Source: Micromonospora sp. 15K316
GTDB taxonomy: Bacteria; Actinomycetota; Actinomycetes; Mycobacteriales; Micromonosporaceae
Reading direction: 5' to 3'
Length of the DNA: 64,000 nucleotides
NCBI RefSeq assembly: GCF_004348525.1
Contig: NZ_SMKG01000002.1
Coordinates: 1-64,000 of the forward strand
Below are positions 9,753-18,601 of the stretch, piece after piece. The position numbers were made by a program, and so were the translations under genes. Each line of letters begins with the position of its first letter. Within the stretch, counting starts at the first letter, position 1. The notes beneath the pieces are model-generated. The model made no database searches, was not told the origin of the DNA, and was given only the letters and a program-made list of their open reading frames with translations.

Positions 9753-10094
9753 GTGGCAGACGATGATCTCAGCCGAATCCTGGCGGCTCTGGCCGACCCG
9801 ACCCGACGGGCCATCCTCTCCCGGCTCGCCCACGGCGAGGCCAGCGTCACCGAACTGGCCGCCCCGTTCGAGATCACGATGCCCGCTGTAAGCCGACACT
9901 TACGGGTACTGGAACAGGCGGGTCTCGTACGGCGACGACACGACGCCCAACGGCGCCCCCGCCGGCTCGATATCGACGCGCTGTGGACCGCCGCCGCGTG
10001 GCTACGAGAGCTCATCGAAGCGGCCGATGGGGCCGAGAGTCCAACCGAACGCACTCCTCGCCCGCTCGACCCGGCACCCGACGTCGCGCCCTGA
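9753..10094 (+). CDS. ArsR-family winged-helix transcriptional regulator
   Basis: Small DNA-binding regulator, 113 residues from a GTG at 9753. The core is a winged helix: ILAALADPTRRAILSRL leads into the recognition region ITMPAVSRHLRVLEQAGLV, which is typical of ArsR/SmtB proteins. No paired cysteines for metal binding are obvious, so it belongs to the non-metal group that senses other signals. I prefer the GTG because GGAAGG lies about eight bases upstream and the protein then starts as ArsR proteins usually do; an in-frame ATG at 9669 would add 28 residues of unusual sequence. Codon 50 is a TTA, rare in this DNA. It follows the UbiD gene by 127 bp and may regulate that operon. Confidence 0.85.
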   Translation: MADDDLSRILAALADPTRRAILSRLAHGEASVTELAAPFEITMPAVSRHLRVLEQAGLVRRRHDAQRRPRRLDIDALWTAAAWLRELIEAADGAESPTERTPRPLDPAPDVAP

Positions 10095-10356
10095 CGGCTG
10101 CTCCGCTGACCTTTCGATCGCATTCTCAGAAACTATGCGGCTGCATTCCGTGCCCCACGCCGAATAGCTTTCCCCACCCCTGACCAGCAGGTCAGGAGGA
10201 CAGCAAGGGCAGCCAGGGAGATGCCCGGCGACCACCGCGGCTGAAACGATCCCACACAGAACCTGGCCTGGATGTCGGTCCGACGCCGCCCAGGCGCCGA
10301 AATGGCTCTCCGCAGCGTCGCCGAACTCGTCCATAACGTAAGGGAGACGACCGTTC

Positions 10357-11688
10357 ATGAGCAGATTCGTCGGAGAACGCGCCGTGGTGCTGGGTGGCAG
10401 CATCACGGCGCTGTTCGCCACCAGCGCGCTGTCCGAAAGCTACCGCGAGGTCATCATCGTCGACCGCGACGAACTCCTCGGGGTACGCGAGGCGCGCCGC
10501 GGCGCACCCCAGGCGCGCCACATCAACGGGCTGCTGGCCCGCGGCGCCCGCGCCATGGAGGAGCTCTTCCCCGAGATCACCGCCCAGATGATCAGCGCCG
10601 GCTGCCCGCAGACCGACCTGTCCGGCACAGTGCGGTGGTACTTCAACGGCAGGCCGCTCAAGCAGATCCGGGCCGGTCTCACCAACGTCGGGGCCCGCCG
10701 CCCGATTATGGAGGCGCACGTGCGGGAGCGGGTACAGGCGCTCGGCAACGTCACGTTCATGGAGCGGTACGACATTACCGGCCTGACCAGCACACCGGAC
10801 CGGTCCACGGTGACCGGGGCGCGAGTGCAACGACGCGACGGCGGCGCGGAGGAGTCCCTGGAAGCGGATCTGGTCGTCGACGCGACCGGCCGTGGCTCTC
10901 GTACTCCCCTGTGGTTGGAGGCCATGGGTTACCCGCGCGTCGAGGAGGAAGGCACGAAAATCGGTCTGGGCTACGTGACGCGGCACTACCGGCTGCGTAC
11001 CGACCCGTTCGGCACCGACCACTCCATCATCGCGGTGGCGAACCCCGCGCTGCCCCGCGGAGCCATCTTCACCAAGACCGACAGCGGTCTGGTCGAGCTG
11101 ACCACGTACGGCCTCCTCGGTGACCATCCGCCCACCGACCCGGACGGCTTCAACGCCTTCGTGAAGACGCTCGCCGCCAAGGAAATCCACGAGTCGATCA
11201 TCGAGGCCGAGCCGCTGGACGACCCGGTGCTGTTCCGCTTCCCGACCACGCTGCGCCGCCGCTACGACCGGCTGTCCCGGTTCCCGGAGCGGCTCGTCGT
11301 GCTCGGCGACGCCGTGTCCACCCCCAACCCGGTGTTCGCGCAGGCGCAGAGCCTCGCCGCGTTGCAGGCCCTGGCGCTGCGTGACAACCTGCGACGCGGG
11401 ATCCCGCCGAACTCGCTGGAGTTCATGCGGCAGGTAGGCCGCATCATCGACCCGGCCTGGGACATGACCGAAGGCATCAACCTGAGCTTCCCCGGCGTCG
11501 AAGGGCATCGGAGCCCCATGCTCAAGCTGATTCAGGCCTACATGTACCGCGTTCAGATCGCGGCCACCCGCGACGCCGCCGTCACCGAGCAGTTCATGCG
11601 GTCCGCCGGCCTCGTCGACCCGTTGGAGGCGCTGATGCGTCCCAGCATGATGCTGCGCGTGCTGCGCAACTCCCGCGCCGCTGCCTGA
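10357..11688 (+). CDS. FAD-dependent oxidoreductase/monooxygenase
   Basis: Flavoprotein of 443 residues related to the phenol-hydroxylase and geranylgeranyl-reductase fold. The N-terminal nucleotide-binding motif is VVLGGSITAL, in which the last glycine of the usual GxSxxG pattern is replaced. The motif DATGRGSRTP near residue 180 and the second FAD motif VVLGDAVSTPNPVFAQ near 310 identify the family. It likely hydroxylates or reduces a pathway intermediate; which one is unknown. The start at 10357 is an ATG with GGGAGA upstream (10341-10346). The gene stands between the ArsR regulator and the membrane acyltransferase, both on the same strand but with gaps of over 150 bp, so it probably has its own promoter within 10095-10356. 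Confidence 0.85.
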   Translation: MSRFVGERAVVLGGSITALFATSALSESYREVIIVDRDELLGVREARRGAPQARHINGLLARGARAMEELFPEITAQMISAGCPQTDLSGTVRWYFNGRPLKQIRAGLTNVGARRPIMEAHVRERVQALGNVTFMERYDITGLTSTPDRSTVTGARVQRRDGGAEESLEADLVVDATGRGSRTPLWLEAMGYPRVEEEGTKIGLGYVTRHYRLRTDPFGTDHSIIAVANPALPRGAIFTKTDSGLVELTTYGLLGDHPPTDPDGFNAFVKTLAAKEIHESIIEAEPLDDPVLFRFPTTLRRRYDRLSRFPERLVVLGDAVSTPNPVFAQAQSLAALQALALRDNLRRGIPPNSLEFMRQVGRIIDPAWDMTEGINLSFPGVEGHRSPMLKLIQAYMYRVQIAATRDAAVTEQFMRSAGLVDPLEALMRPSMMLRVLRNSRAAA

Positions 11689-11843
11689 ACGCCGGCTGCG
11701 TCGTCTCACGCCACACCAGAACCCCGAGGCCATCGGTGTGAGCGCCGACCCACGCCGGTCGGCGCCTGTCCCGTCGCACACCGCCTCAGTTCCCCGACCG
11801 TCGGCCGGACCGACGGACGTTGCCCACCCGGAGGTGCATCCAC

Positions 11844-13070
11844 ATGACGATCACCCAACCCGGAGCGCGGCCGGAAAGCCCCCCAGGGCTCGGCGAACGC
11901 TCCCGCTTGCCATCCCTGACCGGCCTGCGAGCGCTCGCCGGCCTGTCCGTGTTCATCACGCACGGCATCGCGTTGGGTCTGTTCACCGACCCGGAAGTCA
12001 CCCTCAACTACATCCACTACGGCGCTAACGCCGGAATGTTCGGTCTCGGCTTCTTCTTCGTGCTCACCGGTTTCGTGGTGACCTGGACTGCATCGTCGAA
12101 GGACAGTGCTCGGCAGTTCTGGCGTCGCCGCTTCTTCAAGCTCTTCCCGAACCACGTGGTGGTGTACGCCATCATCCTCGCCCTATGGATCCCGACAGGC
12201 GTACCGATCAAGGCGCTGGAGGCCCTGGCCGGGCTGCTCCTGATCAGTTCCTGGTTCCCCTCCGAGTCGTTCCTATTCAACAACCTCAACGGCCCCATGT
12301 GGTCGGCAAATATCGACGTACTCGCGTACGCGGCGTTCCCGCTCCTCTACTTCCTGGTCAAGAAGATCTCGCCGAGCCGGCTGTGGGCCTGGGCGATCGG
12401 CGTGACCGCGCTGTCGGCGCTCGTCCCGGTGATCGCCAACGCGTTCCTGCCGGACCACCCGCCCTCGATGGTCGCGCAGGAGGTCTCCTGGCCGCAGCAC
12501 TGGTTCGGCTTCTACTTCCCGCTAACCCGGGCGCTGGAGTTCGTGGTCGGGATCATCATGGCGCGGATCGTCCTCACCGGCCGATGGATCGGCCTGCGCG
12601 CCCTTCCGGCCTCCCTGCTGGCCATCGGGACCTACCTGGTCACCCTCGACGTGCCGATCTTCTACGGGTACACGTTCGTGCCGCTCATCCCGATGGCGCT
12701 GCTGATCCCCGCCTTCGCCGCCGCGGACGTCCGTGGGCAGCGGACGCTGATGAACAGCAGGCCGATGGTATGGCTGGGCGACCGGATGTACGCGTTCTTC
12801 GTCATCCACGTCACGGTGCTGTTCATGGTGCACGCGGCGTTCAGCGGCGACAACGGCGTCGTCGGTATCTACGACCGCGTGACGTTCGACCTGGGCACCG
12901 GCATCCTCGTGCTGATCGCGACGTACCTGGTCTGCCTGGTGCTGGCATCGATCCTGTACGCACTGGTCGAACAGCCGATAATGCGCCGGTGGGCCCGTCC
13001 CCGACGGCGAGGCGAACAGGGCGGAGGCGTGGTGGATCCGACCGGTGCCGCCGGCGGTCGAACGACCTGA
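11844..13070 (+). CDS. Membrane O-acyltransferase (acyltransferase 3 family)
   Basis: Integral membrane acyltransferase of the OafA/YrhL type, 408 residues with about ten hydrophobic segments. It starts with the family hallmark SLTGLRALAGLSVFITHG, including the His needed for acyl transfer, and has RRRFFKLFPNH after the second helix pair. Such enzymes move acetyl or longer acyl groups from CoA onto sugars or other hydroxyls at the membrane. In this cluster it might acylate the sugar or the core. The ATG at 11844 has GGAGG six to ten bases upstream; the frame stays open to a TTG at 11820, which lacks one. It ends in a convergent region before the minus-strand sugar and sulfur operon. Confidence 0.88.
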   Translation: MTITQPGARPESPPGLGERSRLPSLTGLRALAGLSVFITHGIALGLFTDPEVTLNYIHYGANAGMFGLGFFFVLTGFVVTWTASSKDSARQFWRRRFFKLFPNHVVVYAIILALWIPTGVPIKALEALAGLLLISSWFPSESFLFNNLNGPMWSANIDVLAYAAFPLLYFLVKKISPSRLWAWAIGVTALSALVPVIANAFLPDHPPSMVAQEVSWPQHWFGFYFPLTRALEFVVGIIMARIVLTGRWIGLRALPASLLAIGTYLVTLDVPIFYGYTFVPLIPMALLIPAFAAADVRGQRTLMNSRPMVWLGDRMYAFFVIHVTVLFMVHAAFSGDNGVVGIYDRVTFDLGTGILVLIATYLVCLVLASILYALVEQPIMRRWARPRRRGEQGGGVVDPTGAAGGRTT

Positions 13071-13390
13071 GGGTGCCAGGCGGCCGGCTGCGGCGCCTGA
13101 GTTACCACACGACCGATGGCGGCCGGTGCCGCCGACAGGACAGGGGGTCGGGCCCGGTGCACGGGCGCGGCCCCTGCTGTCGTGCCCATGCACCGGCCAG
13201 CCGCCGACCGGTCGCGCCCAGTACCGAAAAATGCCCGACCACCTGCGGGCGGTCGGGCAGCCGAACTGTGCGGATACGGCAGGTCAGCCGTCGATCAGGA
13301 TCGCCAGCGCCACCGGCGGCAACTCCAAGCGCCGGCGCGCGACGAGAATGACAAGAGCGGTTGCGGGGGCCCGCGCCATCAACGGCGCGC
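13071..13390. other. Convergent intergenic region
   Basis: 320 bp between the acyltransferase (plus) and rmlA (minus). Apart from the terminator at 13232-13259 I see no gene; the open frames here have no ribosome binding site and are in poor coding phase. Confidence 0.6.
13232..13259 (-). terminator. Intrinsic terminator of the rmlA/sulfur-carrier operon
   Basis: A 9-bp perfect stem, tgcccgacc (13232-13240) with ggtcgggca (13251-13259), around a 10-base loop. Read on the minus strand it is followed directly by TTTTT, so it is a classical Rho-independent terminator for the operon that ends with rmlA. It may also stop plus-strand readthrough from the acyltransferase. Confidence 0.85.
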
Positions 13391-14455
13391 TCACCTCGGC
13401 ACCTGAATGCGACAGTGGTCCCCGGAGACAATCCGGTAACCGGCCTGGCGGTCGCCGCGCCCAAGCTCGGCCCCACGGCCGATGATCGAGTCGGTCAGCC
13501 GCATCACACCCGAGATCCGTGCCCCCTCCATGACCACGGACCCGGACAGCTCGCTGCCTCGGATCACGCAGTCACGGCCGATCGAGGTGTACGCGCCCAC
13601 GTGACTGTCCTCGATGACCGATCCGGCGCCAACGATCGCCGGCCCTTCAAGATGACTGCGGACGACGCGCGCACCGGGCTCAACGTGCACCCGAGAGCCG
13701 ACGACGCTGAACGGGTCGACGTCTCCGCCCCGGGCCGCCTCAATCGCCGCCAGCAGGCGGCGATTGCCAGCCAGGACGTCCTCACTGCCGGCGATATCCC
13801 GCCAATAGCCCGCGTACTCACTGGCCCGGACGATCACCCCCTGGTCGACGAGCCACTGGACCGCGTCGGTCAGCTCCAGCTCGCCGCGCAGGCCGGGCCG
13901 GATCGCGTCAACGGCGGAGTGGATCACCGGGGTGAGGAAGCACGCTCCGATGAGGGCGAGGTCGCTGCGCGGCTGACGGGGCTTCTCCACCAAGCGGACG
14001 ACCCGGCCGTCCCGGTCGAGCTCGACCACACCGTATGGGCGCGGGTCGGCGACCTTCTGAACGAGCAGGTGGCCACCGTCTCCCCGGCCACGGAACTCCG
14101 CGGCCCCGTCGCCGAGACCGTCTGGCAACAGGTTGTCCCCGAGGTGGAGCAGGAAGTTGTCGTCGCCGAGATACGGCCGTGCGACCTGCACGGCGTGGGC
14201 GAGTCCGCGCGGCGCGTCCTGCGGCAGATAGGTGATGGCGACGCCGTGCTCCGAGCCGTCTCCGAGCGCTTGCCTGATCTGCTCGGCGTGGTCGCCGACC
14301 ACCATGCCCACCTCGGTGATGCCGAGCTCGCGGACACCACGCAGGACGTGTGCGAGCAGCGGCCGGTTGGCCAGCGGAACCAGTTGTTTGGGCAGCGAGT
14401 GGCTGACCGGCCGCAGGCGGGTGCCTGATCCTCCGGACAACACCAGTGCCTTCAA
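13391..14455 (-). CDS. Glucose-1-phosphate thymidylyltransferase, long form
   Basis: Makes dTDP-glucose (or a related NDP-sugar) from glucose-1-phosphate, the usual first step for the sugar of a glycosylated natural product. The 354-residue protein begins MKALVLSGGSGTRLRPVSHS, the nucleotidyltransferase signature, followed by PKQLVPLANRP with the catalytic Lys. HLGDNLL and the VEKP motif also match. The last 110 residues are hexapeptide-like repeats (left-handed beta helix), which makes this the StrD-type long form rather than the short RmlA of rhamnose pathways. It is the last gene of the minus-strand operon and is followed by a clear terminator. It would feed the nucleotide-sugar dehydrogenase and decarboxylase at 45.5-47.9 kb. 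Confidence 0.93.
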   Translation of the reverse strand: MKALVLSGGSGTRLRPVSHSLPKQLVPLANRPLLAHVLRGVRELGITEVGMVVGDHAEQIRQALGDGSEHGVAITYLPQDAPRGLAHAVQVARPYLGDDNFLLHLGDNLLPDGLGDGAAEFRGRGDGGHLLVQKVADPRPYGVVELDRDGRVVRLVEKPRQPRSDLALIGACFLTPVIHSAVDAIRPGLRGELELTDAVQWLVDQGVIVRASEYAGYWRDIAGSEDVLAGNRRLLAAIEAARGGDVDPFSVVGSRVHVEPGARVVRSHLEGPAIVGAGSVIEDSHVGAYTSIGRDCVIRGSELSGSVVMEGARISGVMRLTDSIIGRGAELGRGDRQAGYRIVSGDHCRIQVPR

Positions 14456-14523
14456 GGGGTTCTCCCATCGGTTCGGGCGCGGACCACGGTCGGGCCGACC
14501 GCGTCGATCGGCCCGACCGTGGT

Positions 14524-15531
14524 TCAGGGCACGAGCAGGATCTTGCCGAGCGTCCGGCGGGAGGCCAGCTCCTCGTGGGCCGCCGCGGCGGCCGCGAGCG
14601 GGAACACGGCGTGCACGCGGACCCGCAGCCGGCCGGCCAGCACGTCATTGAAGACGGCCGAGGCGCGACTGCGCGTACGCTCCGGCGTGCGGTCGTAGTG
14701 GCTCAGCGACGCCTTGGTCAGGAACAGGGACCCGTACGAGTTCAGCAACTGCGGGTCGACCGGGTCGACCGGCCCGCCGGCCTGACCGTAGAGCACCATG
14801 GCGCCGGCCGGACGCAGACAGGTGAGACCGTCGGCGAAGGTGTCGCGGCCGACCGCGTCGTACACCACGTCCGCGCCCCGGCCTCCGGTGATTTCCCGCA
14901 CCCGTGCGGGGAAGGCCGTGGTGCGGTAGTTGACGACGTGATGCGCCCCGGCGGCGAGCGCCGCAGGGATCTTGTCGTCCCGGGACACCGTGCCGATGAC
15001 GGTCGCGCCGCGCCGCGCGGCGAGTTGGCAGAGCAGTCCGCCGACGCCGCCGGCGGCCGAGTGCACCAGGCAGACGGCGCCGTCGGTCAGCGGATACACG
15101 TCCGTGATGAGCACGTGGGCAGTCATGCCGTGGATGAGAATCGACGCCGCGTCCACCAAGCTCATGTCGTCGGGAACCGGCACCAGTCGCGCCGCCGGCA
15201 CCACACAATGCGTGGCGTACCCTCCGGGCTGTCCCATCCAGGCGACCCGGTCCCCGACCGCCACCCCGGCGACGTCGGCACCGATCCGCAGCACGGTGCC
15301 ACCGCCTTCGATGCCAGGCGTGAAAGGCAGGGGCACCGAGTAGAGACCGCTCCGCTGGTACAGGTCCACGACGTTGACGCCGGCGGCCGCGACGCGGACG
15401 AGGACTTCGCCGGCCGACACCTGCGGCAGCTCACTGTCGCGCAGCGTCAGGACCTCGGGCGGTCCGTACGTGTCCAGGGCCACCCGCCGCATCTCAACGC
15501 CGGCCTCCGACGACGGATCAACCGTCGACAT
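14524..15531 (-). CDS. Quinone oxidoreductase-like zinc-independent MDR enzyme
   Basis: Medium-chain dehydrogenase/reductase of the NADPH:quinone oxidoreductase branch, 335 residues. The N-terminal half has the GroES-like fold (GEVLVRVAAAGVNVVDLYQRSG, cut here at residues 40-58) and the signature FTPGIEGGGTV; the cofactor-binding motif AAGGVGGLLCQLAA is near residue 150. It lacks the Cys and His ligands of zinc alcohol dehydrogenases. It should reduce a quinone or an activated double bond with NADPH. The ATG shares one base with the stop of the MoaD-like gene upstream, so the two are translationally coupled. Placement next to a sulfur carrier suggests it may act on a sulfur-containing or quinoid intermediate; this is inference. 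Confidence 0.88.
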   Translation of the reverse strand: MSTVDPSSEAGVEMRRVALDTYGPPEVLTLRDSELPQVSAGEVLVRVAAAGVNVVDLYQRSGLYSVPLPFTPGIEGGGTVLRIGADVAGVAVGDRVAWMGQPGGYATHCVVPAARLVPVPDDMSLVDAASILIHGMTAHVLITDVYPLTDGAVCLVHSAAGGVGGLLCQLAARRGATVIGTVSRDDKIPAALAAGAHHVVNYRTTAFPARVREITGGRGADVVYDAVGRDTFADGLTCLRPAGAMVLYGQAGGPVDPVDPQLLNSYGSLFLTKASLSHYDRTPERTRSRASAVFNDVLAGRLRVRVHAVFPLAAAAAAHEELASRRTLGKILLVP

Positions 15532-15797
15532 CAGCCGCCCGCCATCGGAGAGATGATGGTGATGACGGTGTCGGGACCGACAGTGGCGTCCGCTCGCTGG
15601 TGCCGCGGGATCATGTCGTCGTCGAGGCAGATGTTGAGGTACCGCAACGGCTTGCCGTCCGCGTCTAGCAGCCGTCGGGCGAACTGCGGATGACGCGTGG
15701 CGAAGTCGCCGATGACCTCGTCCAGCGGACCGGAAGTGCCCTCGAAGTGGGTCCGACCCTGCGGGGTCCAAACGGCGGGCACCACGATTCTGACCAT
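15531..15797 (-). CDS. MoaD/ThiS-like sulfur carrier protein
   Basis: Small ubiquitin-fold protein, 88 residues, ending in SPMAGG. The C-terminal Gly-Gly is the defining feature of sulfur carriers such as MoaD, ThiS and CysO: it is adenylated by an E1-like enzyme and converted to a thiocarboxylate that donates sulfur. The sequence MVRIVVPAVWTPQ and the internal LRYLNICLDDDMIP fit the MoaD/CysO branch. GAGGAG lies five bases before the ATG; a longer frame to 15884 overlaps the upstream gene. It is sandwiched between an SUMF1-fold protein and a quinone oxidoreductase, in one operon with a cysteine desulfurase. No MoeB/ThiF/MoeZ activating enzyme is in the window, so the host's may serve. Its use in the pathway is not established. 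Confidence 0.88.
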   Translation of the reverse strand: MVRIVVPAVWTPQGRTHFEGTSGPLDEVIGDFATRHPQFARRLLDADGKPLRYLNICLDDDMIPRHQRADATVGPDTVITIISPMAGG

Positions 15798-15810
15798 GTC
15801 TCTCCTCGGT

Positions 15811-16677
15811 CTAGGCGTCCGCCGCGCAGCGGAATCCGTGAGCGAAGCTGGACCACCCCTGGGGATCGCCGTGCATCCGCTCACTGCAGCGGACCTGGTA
15901 ACGAAAGTTCATCCACGAGCCGCCCCGGATGACGCGGTAGCGACCCATCGCCATCCGTACTGTCGGATCGCATCGGACGGTGTCGTCGTAGAGCCGGGAC
16001 AACGTGGCGGTCCACTCGTAGACGTTTCCGGCCATGTCGGCGCAGCCGAATGGGCTGTCCCCCCGCCCGGAAAAGGAGCCGACCGGCGATGTACGCGGCA
16101 CCGGCCCATGCCGTGCGCACTCGGTCCGCCACCACTGCTGCCACGCCGACAACGAGGTCAGCGGACCTGCGTGCAGCTCCGCGGTGTTGGCCGCCCCGAC
16201 GTCCCACGCGTCACCCCACGGCCAGATACGAAAGTCGGGTCCGCGAGCGGCGAACTCCCACTCCGCCTCGGTGGGCAACCGCTTGCCGCGCCACGCGGCG
16301 AACTCCGTGGCGTCGTTCCACGAGACGTGGACGACGGGATGGTCGTCGAAGTCACGGCTCTCGGTGCCCGGGCCGCCGGGAGCGCGCCAGGTGACGCCGG
16401 CGCGCTCCTCCCAGCCTTGTTCGGTGTAGACGAGGCCGAAGCCGCGCCGCTCCGCGTCGGTGCGGTAACCGGTGTCCCGCACGAACCGGGCGTACTCTCC
16501 GACGGTGACCGGGAACCGGTCGATCCGAAACGGCGCGACGACGGCGGTCACCTGGGGTGTCTCGTCGGCGAACCACAGGAGGGGCAGCGGCTGGTCGGCG
16601 GCCTCGAGCCAATCGAGCACCCATGGCGCAGTCCCCTGTTGAAACACCCCACCGGGTATCCGGCGCATCTCATCCAT
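15811..16677 (-). CDS. SUMF1/formylglycine-generating-enzyme fold protein
   Basis: 288-residue protein with the FGE-sulfatase fold that is also found in EgtB-type sulfoxide synthases. Family features: RIPGGVFQQG at the start, FRIDRFPVTVGEYARF, HPVVHVSWNDATEFAAWRG, RLPTEAEWEFAARG, DMAGNVYEWT, VIRGGSW and the end HGFRCAADA. However, the two copper-binding cysteines of true formylglycine-generating enzymes, expected just after RGGSW, are replaced (MNFRYQV there), so it is probably not a sulfatase activator. No DinB-like domain is present, unlike EgtB. Starts possible at GTG 16680 or ATG 16677, with only a weak AGAAAG upstream; a TTG at 16731 is less likely. Genetic linkage to a sulfur carrier and desulfurase suggests a metal-dependent oxidation or sulfur-transfer step. 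Confidence 0.85.
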   Translation of the reverse strand: MDEMRRIPGGVFQQGTAPWVLDWLEAADQPLPLLWFADETPQVTAVVAPFRIDRFPVTVGEYARFVRDTGYRTDAERRGFGLVYTEQGWEERAGVTWRAPGGPGTESRDFDDHPVVHVSWNDATEFAAWRGKRLPTEAEWEFAARGPDFRIWPWGDAWDVGAANTAELHAGPLTSLSAWQQWWRTECARHGPVPRTSPVGSFSGRGDSPFGCADMAGNVYEWTATLSRLYDDTVRCDPTVRMAMGRYRVIRGGSWMNFRYQVRCSERMHGDPQGWSSFAHGFRCAADA

Positions 16678-16794
16678 CACATTCAGCTTTCTGCCGCCGG
16701 GTACCGTGGCCCCGGTCCGCGTCGTGATCAATCATTCAGTCGGGCCCTGGCCAGCGCACCTCCCGCTGTGCCGACAAGCCGGTGGCGGCGACGG

Positions 16795-18057
16795 TCAGCG
16801 ACCCCGCCGTCCGATGCTCCGCACGGCGCTTGCCAGCGCGTCGATGTCGTCGCGGTCGGTGTACAGATGCAGCGACGCCCGGACGGTGCCAGGCACCCCG
16901 TACCGACGGCAGACGAGCGCGGCGCAGTGACGGCCAACCCGCACCTGGACACCGAGGGCGTCGAGATGCCGCCCCACCTCGTCGGGCCGAAAACCGTCGA
17001 GCACGAAGGAGATGACGCCACCGCGGTCGACCGCACCGGTCGGTCCGAGAATCCGTACACCCGTCACGTCGCCAAGAACGTCCAGCGCGTAGGCGGTCAG
17101 CTCCGACTCGTGGCGTCGCACCTCGGTCATGCCGAGGGCACCGAGGTAATCGACCGCCGCGCCGAGGCCCACCGCCTGCACGATCGGGGGCGTGCCGGCC
17201 TCGAACCTGGCCGGCGGCGGCAAGAAAGTCGCCTCCGTCAGCTCCACGGCCGCCACCGTGCCACCCCCGACGAACATCGGCGGCAGGGCGTCGAGGATCT
17301 CCGCCCGGCCCCACAGCGCCCCGATCCCCGTCGGCCCGCACATCTTGTGGCCGGTGAAGGCGAGGAAGTCCACGCCGAGCGCCCGCACGTCAACGGGCCG
17401 GTGCGGAACGGACTGGGAGCCGTCGAGCAGCGTCAACGCGCCCACCGCGCGAGCCCGCTCGACGACCACGTCGACCGGGTTCGCGGTGCCGAGGATGTTC
17501 GACACGTGCACCCACGCGACCAGCCTCGTCCGTTCATTGACGATGGCGTCGAGGTCGGTAAGGTCCAGTTGCCCGTCCGCGGTCAACGGGACGGACCGCA
17601 GCGTGGCACCGGTGCGTCGGCACAGCAACTGCCACGGCACGAGATTCGAATGGTGCTCCATCTCAGTGACGACGATCTCGTCTCCAGGGCCCAACTGCAG
17701 CCGGGGATCCCCGACGTGGCGGGAGTCGCGCCCGGTGAAGGAGTGCGCCACGAGGTTGACGGCCTCGGTGGCGTTCTTGGTGAAGACGATCTCCCCGGGC
17801 TGAGCGCCGACGAACGCGGCCACTGCCGCTCGAGCGGCCTCGTAGGCGACGCCCGCCTCGACGGCGAGGGTGTGCGAGCCGCGCCCGACGTTGGCGTGGT
17901 GTTTGCCTTGGTGGCGCCGCATCGCGTCCAGTACCTGTGCGGGAACCTGTGCACTGCTCGCCGAATCGAGGTAGGCGAGGCGGCGTCCGGCGAGGCGGCG
18001 GCTCAGCATGGCGAAGTCCGACCGTACGCGCTCGACGTCGTATCGCCGCCCGGTCAC
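16795..18057 (-). CDS. SufS/CsdA-like cysteine desulfurase
   Basis: PLP enzyme of 420 residues that should take sulfur from cysteine as an enzyme persulfide. The Schiff-base Lys238 is in FTGHKMCGPTGIG, the PLP-contacting His pair in EMEHHSNLVPW, and the persulfide-forming Cys375 in VGRHCAA, which matches the RxGxHCA active site of SufS. The GTG start at 18057 has GGGAGG seven bases upstream. It is the first gene of the operon SufS-like, SUMF1-like, MoaD-like, quinone oxidoreductase, RmlA. There are no neighbouring SufBCD or SufU genes, so it is not a housekeeping iron-sulfur operon. It most likely supplies the sulfur that ends up on the Gly-Gly tail of the carrier, as seen for other natural-product sulfur carriers; that link is inferred. 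Confidence 0.9.
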   Translation of the reverse strand: MTGRRYDVERVRSDFAMLSRRLAGRRLAYLDSASSAQVPAQVLDAMRRHQGKHHANVGRGSHTLAVEAGVAYEAARAAVAAFVGAQPGEIVFTKNATEAVNLVAHSFTGRDSRHVGDPRLQLGPGDEIVVTEMEHHSNLVPWQLLCRRTGATLRSVPLTADGQLDLTDLDAIVNERTRLVAWVHVSNILGTANPVDVVVERARAVGALTLLDGSQSVPHRPVDVRALGVDFLAFTGHKMCGPTGIGALWGRAEILDALPPMFVGGGTVAAVELTEATFLPPPARFEAGTPPIVQAVGLGAAVDYLGALGMTEVRRHESELTAYALDVLGDVTGVRILGPTGAVDRGGVISFVLDGFRPDEVGRHLDALGVQVRVGRHCAALVCRRYGVPGTVRASLHLYTDRDDIDALASAVRSIGRRGR

Positions 18058-18601
18058 CGTCGGACCTCCCGACCGCAGGCCAGCCGGGTCGGGCGCGTGG
18101 GGACGCCCCGCGCATGGGGCCCAGGGACGGTGGCCGGGGTCGCACACGTACCGCCCCAGGCCGGTGTGCCGCCTCTGCGGGACGTGGTGGGCATCGCTTC
18201 CTCCGATGTTCATCAAAGGCACAGACGGGGCCAGGGTGCCTGCGGTTAAGCCGCCAGCGCGCCTGATGAGGCGACCCTGCCAGCGCGCGGTGATACCGGC
18301 ACCTCTCCTCGTGCGCGGCGTCAACGGTGCCGGTCCTCACCGACCGGACGCGGAAAGCATCGCGGAAGATGAACCGACGAAATCGATACGTTGCAATGGA
18401 GTCACGCCCTGTCGGCAGTAGATGACTGGTGTCGGCAGGTGCACGAGGGGGCGGACGGCAACCGCCCCCTTCATTTCGTGAGCAGGCAGTCGCTGGAGCA
18501 CGGCCGACGGGCAACCGGTGAAAGTCCGCCGAACAGCCGACGGCCACCGCGCGTGCCTCCGGGCTGGCCGGGGGGCGCGCGGTGGCCACGATGGGAACCG
18601 G
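18058..18601. other. Intergenic region upstream of the sulfur operon
   Basis: 544 bp between the SgcJ-like gene and the desulfurase, both on the minus strand. It should hold the terminator of the former (hairpin at 18446-18470) and the promoter of the latter. Open frames cross it on both strands, but none has a good ribosome binding site or recognisable protein. Confidence 0.5.
18446..18470 (-). terminator. Hairpin downstream of the SgcJ-like gene
   Basis: Perfect 9-bp stem agggggcgg (18446-18454) / ccgccccct (18462-18470) with a 7-base loop. It lies about 130 bp beyond the SgcJ-like stop. There is no T-run on the minus strand, so it may be a factor-assisted terminator. Confidence 0.5.

Noticed and set aside
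15697..18249. 850-codon plus-strand frame across the sulfur operon
   Set aside because: It runs antisense through four well-supported genes, and its product matches no protein fold.
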